A stretch of DNA of 64,000 nt from Uranotaenia lowii (Eukaryota; Arthropoda; Insecta; Diptera; Culicidae): contig NC_073692.1 in NCBI RefSeq assembly GCF_029784155.1, positions 161,539,582-161,603,581 on the forward strand, given 5' to 3'. Position numbers and translations under genes: made by a program. Below, one piece after another: positions 55,888 to 64,000 of the stretch. Under the pieces are notes generated by a model, which worked only from the letters and a program-made list of their open reading frames with translations, was not told the DNA's origin and did not search any database. How positions within the stretch are numbered: the first letter of the stretch is position 1; every line of letters starts with the position of its first letter.

Positions 55888-58800
55888 ATGGCGACAACTG
55901 TGGAGAAGAGGCTAGCTAAAACGGAGCTGAAAAGGCGCAATATCATCGCATCGATTCAACGAATTGAGGATTTCCTGCACAACTTCGAACCGGAACGTGA
56001 CGTAATCGAGCTACCCATACGGATTCACACTTTGGTCCTGAAAATGGAGAGCTTCGAAGAAATACAAGCGGACTATTGCGGCTAATTCACTGCTAAAATA
56101 GAAGAGCAATATTTCCGAACAAAGGGTGGATTGGTCTCGAAAGTTCCTCCAACAACCTCTAATTCCCCATCGCAACACACATCACAAATGGCGGTTAATA
56201 TTCCTTCGGTAAAACTTCCCACAATCTCTCTCCCAACTTTCGATGGTGATCTAAACGACCGGCTCACGTTCCACGATTCCTTTAACTCCCTCATACATTC
56301 CTCTACTGAAATTCCGAGCATCCAAAAATTTCAATATTTACGCTCAGCACTAAAAGGCGACGCATTGGCTTTGGTAGAATCGCTTACAATAGCTTCTGCC
56401 AATTAAGGGGGTGGCTTGGGAATCACTGCTGTCAAGGTATTCCAACAAATATCTCCTAAATAAAAATCACCTGCAGGCTATAACATCTTTTCCGAAGGTC
56501 ATCTGCAAATCAACCTCAACACTACAAGCGGTGATCGAAGATTTTCAACGTCACGTAAAAATCTTACAGCAGTTAGAAGAACCTACTATGCATTGAAGTA
56601 GTCTTCTTGTCCAACTTCTTCTTTATAGAGTTGATGATCAAACACAGAAGGACTGGGAGGAAGTAATTTCGGAGGGAAAGGAACCCACTTTTGAAAATTT
56701 AGTTGATTTTCTTACAAGAAAAATACGCACCTTAGAATTGTTGGCAATATCTTCAGAACAGACGTCGGTAAAGCTATCAAAACCATTCCACAAGAAAAAA
56801 CTACAAAACACTCCCAAATCCCATCCACCTCTCGGGTTAACACTTTTTCGGCTCCTGATGGTTTTCGTCCAGGATGCCTGGCATGCAACCATTCCCACCC
56901 ATTAATTAAATGTCCGGTTTTCGAGAGGATGTATCAGAATGAAAAATTGAACCTCGTCAATAGATCAAAAATATGCAGTAACTGCTTTAGGAGCGATCAC
57001 TTTGTTCGAAATTGCACTTCAAACTTTTCGTGTCATCTTTGCCAAAAACGGCACCGCACTTTGCTGCCACACTAGCTTTGAAAGGGGGATTCCTTCTACG
57101 TAAATGGTGTTCAAATGAAGCAGCTCATCTGGTGGGAGTTGAATTAGAAAATTTGGCATCACAAATTCCACACACCTTCGACCCTGAGGAGTCGATAACG
57201 ACATTAGGAATGTCTTGGGTTCCATCCACAGACCAGTTTCGTTTCGAATTCATCCCGAATATACATCAAGGACTAAAGGGGTACGAAAAGGGGTATTCTT
57301 TCCTGCATTGCTCGCTTGCACGACCCACTTAGCCTTATTGCACCCATTGTAGTACGAGCCAAGATCCTGCTACCTCTCTTACTAACATCACACAAAAGTG
57401 AAATTAATACTCGGCACAAAAAAACTTTATGAGTTAAATGTCTTAATGAAACTACTTGTAAATAAATAAAAAAAAGATCCTGCTACAAAATTTATGGACA
57501 ATTTCTATTGGTTGGGACGATGAAGTACCAGAACAAATTCAATCAAGGTGGACTAATTTTCTGAAATATTTGCCTAATTTAGCTGATTTCCGAATCGATC
57601 GTTATGCTTTTCAAGAGGGAGAAATTGAATTGCATTGCTTTGCGGATGCGTCTGAATCTGCATTTGGTGCATGCATTTATGCGAGAACTGTTAATCCGAT
57701 GGGACATGTGAAAGTTTTGCTTATTGCAGCTAAGTCCAGAGTTGCCCCCTTGCAAAAACGTAGTTTGCAACAACTAGAGCTCTGCGCAGCACAAATTGCT
57801 GTTCAGCTGCACTCCGAAGTTCACTCAGCTTCAAAAATCAATATAATCGATTCCTATTTTTGGTTGGACTCCACCGTGGTCTTATATTGGATCTGATCCC
57901 CTTCACATAAATGGAAAACATTCGTTGCCAATAGGGTGACCGATATCCAGAAACAATCCAATCCATCAAACTGGAATCATGTTCCCGGGCACTGCAATCC
58001 TGCCGACCTAGTGTCTCGGGGGACATCTGTAAACCAACGACTGAACAGAAGCTTATGGTGTAATGGTCCTGACTGGCTACAGCGAGAGAAGGAGAGTTGA
58101 CCCCCACAAATAATCACCCAGCCAGACGTTCCGGAGAGTGAATTGGAATTCAAGATTTCCGCTTTTGTTGCCCAACCTTCACCATCACCCAACCCAATCA
58201 TTACTCGCTTCTCTAGGTAAGACCGAATGTTGAGATCTATAGCCTATTGCTTGCGCTTTGCCAGAAACACTTGGGAGAAAATGTTATTACCATCGTCTCA
58301 ATTATCAGTTGAGGAGATTGAGCTTTCAAAATCGGTTTTGATAAAGATTGTTCAAAGGGAAAGTTACGAAGAAGAAATAAAAGCGCTCAAGAGAAAGAAC
58401 TCCGTGGGAAAGCGCTCTTAACTTTAACTTCTGAACCCGTTTCTCGACTCCGATGGAATTATTCGTGTTGGTGGCCGGCTGCAACTCCTGAGTGATCCCT
58501 ACTCCTCTAAACACCCAATAGTCTTGCCTAGATTCCACCTCTTCACCAGATTGCTCCTGATAAATTATCACGAGAGGTTATTGCATGGAGGAAATTCCCT
58601 CACCCTTGCCACCGCCCGCGACGAATTTTGGCCCGTAAATGGGAAAAGAGCCGTGAGAAGCATCATTCGCTCTTGTTATCGCTGTACTCGAACCAATCCA
58701 CACCCCCTGAGCCAACCCACTGGTCAATTGCCCCTTGCCCGAATTACTCCAAGTCGCCCATTTCTGCACACTGGCATAGCTTATTGTGGGCCTGTTTTTG

Positions 58801-59530
58801 TAAAGTATCCCAATCGCAGAGCCAGCCCAATCAAAGCCTACATCGCCATATTAGTGTGTTTTTCGACCATGTGAACTGCATCGAACTGGTCGGTGACCTT
58901 ACTGCTGCTTCTTTCCTTTCCGCACTTCGCCGCTTCGTCTCTCGACGAGGGGTGCCTCTGCACATCTTTTCCGACAATGCCACCAATTTCTCGGGAGCCA
59001 AAAATTAACTCAATGCCCTCTACGACATGCTTCATAATAGTATCGAAGCAAAACAAATAGCCTCCAGTCTCGCATCAGAACGCATCCAGTGGCACATGAT
59101 TCCGCTGCGCGCCCCCAACTTCGGAGGATTGTGGGAAGCTGCGGTTAAGATTGCCAAACGACATCTTATCCGTCAAGTTGGAACAACGACGCTGTTTTAT
59201 GAGTATTTGGTGACCATCCTGACGCAGATTGAAAGTTGTACGAATTTCCGCCCGCTTTGCCAAATGTCCGAGGATCCAAATGACTACGAAGTGTTAACTC
59301 CAGGTCGTTTCTTGACTGGATCATCGCTTCAAGCCCTGCCGGATTTGAATTGGTCAGACGTTCCCACAAACCGTCCAACCAATTCCAATTAATCTCTGCT
59401 CACACCAACTGGAAGCTTCAAGCGGAGTATCAGCATGATTTGTTCGTTGCCGAACGAGGAATTCTGACAACGAGGTGATTCCCGATCCAGCGAAAAATGA
59501 AGACATCGAAGAAAACGTTAAAATTAAGTG
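55888..59530 (+). pseudogene. BEL/Pao gag-pol relic
   Basis: From ATG 55888 the gag-like region shows KLPTISLPTFDGDLNDRLTF (56211) and a cysteine-rich segment (CLACNHSHPLIKC, CSNCFRSDHFVRNC, CHLCQKRH; 56875-57050). Protease and RT N-terminus are absent; the RT C-terminus resumes at LLRKWCSNEA and TLGMSWVPSTDQF (57087-57240). RNase H follows with HCFADASESAFGA, LQQLELCAAQ and WLDSTVVLYW. Integrase shows the zinc-binding HERLLHGG...CYRC, a core start GIAYCGP where the usual catalytic Asp is replaced by Ala, FSDNATNFSG with the second Asp, and APNFGGLWEAAV with the Glu. Many stops and frameshifts (56083, 56404, 57330, 57895 and others). No envelope-like frame was seen. Confidence 0.9.
57374..57473 (+). 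mobile_element. 100 bp retro-insertion with 13 bp TSD
   Basis: AAGATCCTGCTAC at 57361-57373 is repeated exactly at 57474-57486. The insert ends AATAAATAAAAAA and interrupts the BEL RT-RNase H junction; removing it restores VVRAKILL followed by QNLWTISIGW. It is either a very short 5'-truncated LINE 3' end or a SINE/processed transcript end. Confidence 0.9.
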
Positions 59531-59568
59531 AATAACTGTGAAATGGCACATTTCAGGCGACCGGCTTA

Positions 59569-59894
59569 TGTTAATTCTTAACTTTATATTTTTCCACAAT
59601 TTGAACTATTCTAATACCTTTGAAATTGAAGTGCTCACATTATGTTCAGTTATGCTTTGATCTAGATTTGAATTACTCTAAATGTCAATGTAAAACCAAA
59701 AAATAAACCGAGAGCAAAGAAGTTAGACTCTCTTCCGTTCCAACCATACGGACATAATTAAAAGTTTCCTAAACATCGTGGTTTAAATAAAATAGTTGAG
59801 TTTTTGTTGCAATATAATTCGGTTTTTGATTAAAACAAGTGGTCGGAGTTTTTAATAAGTTTCCGGAAAGGCGATTCCACAACTAGACGTATTA
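59569..59894 (+). repeat. 3' LTR of the BEL/Pao element
   Basis: 326 bp, starts TG and ends TA where the 5' LTR has CA. It is followed directly by the ATGTC duplication. No convincing polypurine tract was seen before it. Confidence 0.92.
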
Positions 59895-60054
59895 ATGTCG
59901 AAAGATAGCATTTCACAATGATATTTGTCGATAATTTGCTTCTTTAGAAATTCTTCCAATTCTGATAAATGGACATTTGTGCAATTGAAAATTTTTAGGC
60001 TGAAACGAGATTTACTGAAAATAAAAACTTTGAAAAAGCTGTTTTCCACTAACT

Positions 60055-61861
60055 ATATCTCCAAGTTCGCGTGAGTTCGGTTTATTTTTTTGGTTTTATT
60101 TTAATCAGGTCTAGTATGATAACTTTCTTTCATGATGTTTTTGTATTATTTTTCATAACGTACTGGAAAAATTATAAAAAAATGAGAATTACACTTTTGA
60201 GCACTTTATTAATTTTTAAAGTTCAAGAACAAAAAAACACTAACAATAAAAAATTCAGTTTCACATGACCGACTGAATAGTGATATCCAGCTGGGGAATT
60301 GCACCGGACGGAACTCAGCCAGTCAGTAGTGCCCGAAACGTGTCAACCGAAGGGGTTTCGGTGGCAAAGTTGAAAAAGTGAATTATGCTTGCTCAAACAA
60401 CACCCCGACATGGCCACAGGGCATACATACATTCGTTCGTCCGTACAAGTGGAATTGGTGGAGCTCTGAATTATGATGTATGACGTTCTCCCCCTGCCCT
60501 GGTTGGTTGAAAATCGCATGTACGTTGGTATGTAAAAAAGGGCAGCTCCACGTAGAAGTCGCTGAACCGAGCAAAATGTTCAATATTTGGACGAATAAAG
60601 TAACTTTATTGGATGGAAAACTTGGTGACGAAAAAATATATCGTTTGTATATCACGAGAATGCTATGCATAAAGCAGAATCAATTATATGTATTTAGACA
60701 ATCAATCAAACGAAAAGTCATGAGAGATTATATGTTATTGAGTTTACAATGTAAAAATAACTTGGATATTTTGAGTTTAATGAAATTTTAACTTAAAAAT
60801 AGTTTTTATTGAATTCAAAGTATTTCAGAAAAAATATTCCATTCACAACATTTTCTATCGCTTGCAATTCGAATGCTGCTTCATTGAGAAAAGAATCTGG
60901 CAAAGTTGTCCCCCCGGTAGACTCGTTTCAAATGGTCCCCATTCACTTGAGTTGTTGGCCCATTTGTCATTCAAGGCCGAGCCAAAAGGGTAAGGGCAGC
61001 ACCCCAAAAAAAAAACTATAGCTAAGAACTGCACAGCTGGGAAATTGAACGTCTGGCTCTTCAAACGAACTGAAATAAACTTTTCCATTCACAGCCCCAA
61101 ACTGAAAAGAGGAGATGTTCGTCCACTGCTGAACTGGTGCCAGGGCTAGGCCAATGCCATTGATGCAACTAGCCAACGTTTGATGCATGTTTCATGCGAC
61201 CCATGGCTCAAGTGCAATCTGACATTTCTCTAAATTGGAAAGCTTCTTTCATCAAACTAATCAAGTCTCCAAAAGTGGTTACATACTTGCTTGCTTGCAA
61301 TGAAGAATGGGCACAACTGTTCAACGAGCTTTGTGTGGACTGAATCTTAAGTTGAGAACTTTCTGGCAGTTTGTTAAATCAGGTTTTATTGTCGTTTGTT
61401 ATTCGAACGTTTTAAAAACGTAAAGTTAACATAAAGACCTTGTACTCAAAAAATTTAAGTGTTTTATTCAATTTTTTCTTAAGGTTACATGATCTCGCAA
61501 ATCTTACTAGCAAAAAAATACACTTTTCGATCAATCCCGGTGCATTTTCATTTTTTAACAGGAACATTCTTCTCAAAAAATAAAAACAAACAACAGACTG
61601 TGCTAGGCCTTCCTGAGAGGCCTGTGAATACTTCACAGGAACAACCAATTTATCACTACTGGAGTCAAATATAAGTCTGATTTGCATACGCATAATCTTT
61701 CAACTTGCTCGCACTGAACAATCTTCCTCAACACGTTCCACGAATGTGGAAGCTGGTGCTGGAAAATCCAAAGCTGGTTTGGTAGCGAGGATTCGAAAAG
61801 GCTTTTGCTAAAAAGGCCAAAAAAGTTCAGATGAAAATTTCTTCTTTTTATTTATGATCTA
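60055..61861. other. Unassigned DNA with GC-richer islands
   Basis: AT-rich stretches alternate with GC-richer, apparently unique segments (about 60270-60560 and 60880-61380). Frames are short and show no domain I recognise. A polypyrimidine-CACAG site near 61095 precedes a frame that stops within about 20 codons, so no exon is called. Confidence 0.35.
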
Positions 61862-63346
61862 CTAGCTGATCCCATACGAACTCCGTTTCGCTTTCGACTT
61901 GGAATATGTCATGAACAGTTTGTATGAAAGTCAATAGCCAAATATTTTCCTGATGCATTTCCGAATTAATCGTTAAGTTATAATTCCAAAAATATTGAAC
62001 GAATACTTCTTCTGTCGTCTGCTACTTCATTTGAAATCAGGAAATGATTGCCCGTGCCAAAAAAAACCCCGTGTAAAAGTTTCGAGTCGATCGTCGCATA
62101 ACAACGCAATTATTGCCAAAAAGTTAAACTCCTTTTGGTGGCCTCTAATACAATTTTTGATATCTGAAGTCGATTGTCCGTCTCTGAAAACTACCGTGTG
62201 CAAATTTTCATCCCAATCCGATGTATAATAACGACGATATTTCAAAAATATTGTAAGGTTAATATGGACGACCCTATTGCCGGCCCCTTACGCTGAATTC
62301 AATACCTAAAATCGATTGATCGTCCCTCAAAACTCTCGTGTACCAATTTCCTTTAAATAGATGTATAATAACGACAATATCGCAAAAACAGTGAATAGTT
62401 AAGATGGACGACCCCTTAGGCCGATCCCTGACTTTAATTTGGATAAGTGAATTCAATTGTTTGTCCCAAATAACCCCTAAGTGCCAATGCTATCGAAAAC
62501 AAATCATTTCGAAAACACGATTTCTTTATTATGAAAAAGGTTTTTTTTGAGTTTTTTTTTTCATGGGCACGACCACATTGGTCATCAATGACAACTCAAA
62601 AGTTAGGAATTGGTCAGTGAAATCGAATTGGATAAAACTCAAAACCTCAAATTTTATTATTTTATCAATTTTCTAATCCCCCATCAATATTCCAATTGAA
62701 GCATTAAAATCGCAGCTTTGAACTTATAAACTTTGAATCTAAAAAAATTTTCTTTCTCCATGAGGAATTCCAAAAATATAAAAATGGTTGATCTTCAAAA
62801 CCCCCCAGCAGTGGTAAAGAGCACTTTGAAAGCCACTACTATTCTGGTCAATATATTCTCAACAGTCTAGTTGTATTTTTCAATCAAAATGTAGGCTTAT
62901 AATTGTATCCAAATATCTCGTACCGGTAGCATGTGCTTTGAACAGTAGAAGGTACAAAAAGCACCCGCCAAAATTTTCACTTTCAAATTTTCAATGCTCA
63001 GCAAGCTTCGATTTGCTATCCAGTACCTACATGTGAGCTCTGGATGGTCGTTTCTAATAGCCTGCCCATGGTGATGGTGAAAATAATCCCGCCAACAAAA
63101 CGGAAACGAAAGTCGGTTCGAAAAATGGGTGCCATGACTTTTGGTTCGTGGGAATAAAACCGTTGTTGTATGGACGACCGCCTTCAAAAGGGGTCATCCG
63201 AAAATCTAAAAACATTTTTCATCATTCCTGGTCCTTATGAGCACCCATGCCAAATTTCAGCTCTCTAGCTCTTAAGGCAGCTGAGCCTTTTGAAGACAAA
63301 CATACAAACGAACAAAAAAACGGAAATTACTTTTTATATATATAGA
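61862..63346 (-). mobile_element. Non-autonomous Helitron-like element (minus)
   Basis: On the minus strand the 5' end is TCTATATATATAAAAAGTAA preceded by A (63347), and the 3' end is GGGATCAGCTAG followed by T (61861). A short CGAA-N6-TTCG hairpin lies about 17 bases before the CTAG. The interior has repeated blocks of about 140 bp (ATGTATAATAACGAC at 62221 and 62361). No Rep/helicase coding. The ends match the element at 43803-45997. Confidence 0.75.
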
Positions 63347-64000
63347 TGATTTTGATCTCTGATAAAAACAACTCTAACATTAACAATATATTAATAGAAA
63401 TTGGACATATACACTAATGAACAATTCAATTAATTGTGAAGTTGTGAAAAAGGATAATACCCGAAATTTGCTGGTAATTTTTAATGATTTGTGATTTTTT
63501 AATCCCGCAAGCTGAATTCAAAACCCAGACATTTTCAATTCAAATAATATGCCAGATTCTTTTCAGATTCCAATCGTTTTTTTTTTATCAAACATATCAA
63601 AGTAGTTCGAATAAGTAGTTACTCAATTAAATTTTTTTAAATCGAATTCACTTATATATTTTAAACGTACTGTAAACTGGGGGAACTTTGATCACCGGGG
63701 TAACTTTGATAAATATGAAATTCTTTCAAATAATCATCATTAACTAAGTCTGAAGTTAAAATATCTGAAAACTGCTTCCTACGTTTGAAAGCCTTCAAAT
63801 TGAGTTTCAAATAGGCTCAACTTGGTATGTAGATGAAGATTTTTTCTATATTTCTTAAAATGTAGTTTTAACGTTTTGAAATATCTGTTTTTTTTTTAGA
63901 AAACTCAGAAACAAACACATCTCCTGATAAATTATTGCATTTAGAAGAAAATAGGTTATTTAATATGAAAGTTTAAATTTTTTCTCTTTCATAGGTATGA
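63347..64000. other. AT-rich DNA, no gene
   Basis: Nothing recognisable was seen to the window edge. The phrases GGGGGAACTTTGATCACCGG and GGGTAACTTTGATAAAT near 63678-63715 form a short degenerate tandem motif. Confidence 0.35.

Larger units (their letters stand above)
54986..59894 (+). mobile_element. BEL/Pao LTR retrotransposon, internally deleted
   Basis: Two LTRs (54986-55302, 59569-59894) enclose degenerate gag, RT C-terminus, RNase H and integrase. The 5 bp duplication ATGTC is exact at 54981-54985 and 59895-59899, and 5 bp is the usual size for this superfamily. The protease and the N-terminal RT half, including the active site, are deleted near 57063. A 100 bp retro-insertion sits at 57374-57473. 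At 4.9 kb it is shorter than the 6-7 kb typical of complete elements. Confidence 0.93.
54580..60054 (-). pseudogene. I-type LINE RT relic, split by the BEL/Pao element
   Basis: On the minus strand, 60054 to 59895 reads FSKSRFSLKIFNCTNVHLSE and then KYHCEMLSFD. The reading resumes at 54985 with ISQAYDIVNR, so RT motif A (SFDISQAYD) is reconstituted across the insertion. Further left come FLLNRSFKVQIGS, GIPYGSV, FFLIAINPLF and a frameshifted remnant of the YADD-type motif (MRT then ADDT in another frame). The thumb ends near 54580. Frameshifts and stops are frequent. Wording is close to the complete I-type element at 24221 (NRSFKV, FLIAM), so it is a relative. The rest of the element is missing. 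Confidence 0.8.

Noticed and set aside
61095..61160. Possible exon after TTTTCCATTCACAG
   Set aside because: All three frames stop within about 20 codons or lack coding character.

Overview
The window is AT-rich eukaryotic DNA built almost entirely of transposable elements, hairpins and microsatellites. The mix (RTE-, I- and BEL/Pao-type retroelements, Tc1/mariner with D37 spacing, pogo/Tigger, Helitron-like units, tRNA-headed SINEs and many small TIR elements) fits a dipteran, most likely a culicine mosquito. That is inference from family resemblance; no species marker was seen. No convincing host gene, rRNA, canonical tRNA or CRISPR array was found. One short stretch (47388-47640) could hold a host exon.

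Layout. 1-9.4 kb: a 1.4 kb TIR element, a small foldback, a 530 bp heptamer satellite, a dispersed repeat and a TIR element carrying a tRNA-like promoter. 10.1-13.0 kb: a second copy of the 1.4 kb element, split by a TTAA-flanked transposon that itself holds two further insertions. 13.6-14.4 kb: a broken DD37D mariner transposase. 16.2-16.8 kb: an 8-bp-TSD MITE split by a SINE. 17.1-19.6 kb: an undescribed 2.5 kb TIR element. 20-22.5 kb: a LINE RT relic, a perfect 66 bp-arm palindrome with a hammerhead-like loop, and a MITE. 22.8-30.7 kb: a pogo/Tigger relic containing the centrepiece, a 6.29 kb I-type LINE with both ORFs open and a perfect 12 bp TSD. 31-36 kb: two large foldbacks. 37-42.5 kb: a mariner relic interrupted by a LINE 3' fragment, next to an RTE element whose 3' tail is split by a TA-flanked element. 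43.8-46 kb and 61.9-63.3 kb: two Helitron-like elements in opposite directions. 48.5-51.6 kb: a 3 kb block between 21 bp direct repeats, ending in (CATA)n. 51.9-54.3 kb: a second RTE copy. 54.6-60.1 kb: an I-type RT relic split by a BEL/Pao element with both LTRs and a 5 bp TSD.

How it fits together. The window reads as stratigraphy: TSDs, empty sites and interrupted proteins order the insertions. Only the I-type LINE keeps every domain expected for autonomous movement (CCHC ORF1; endonuclease, RT and RNase H in ORF2). The other coding remnants are decayed or truncated. GC-richer, apparently single-copy islands (about 8.9-9.4, 15.3-16.0, 33.4-34.3, 47.0-47.6, 60.3-61.3 kb) are the best candidates for ancestral host sequence.
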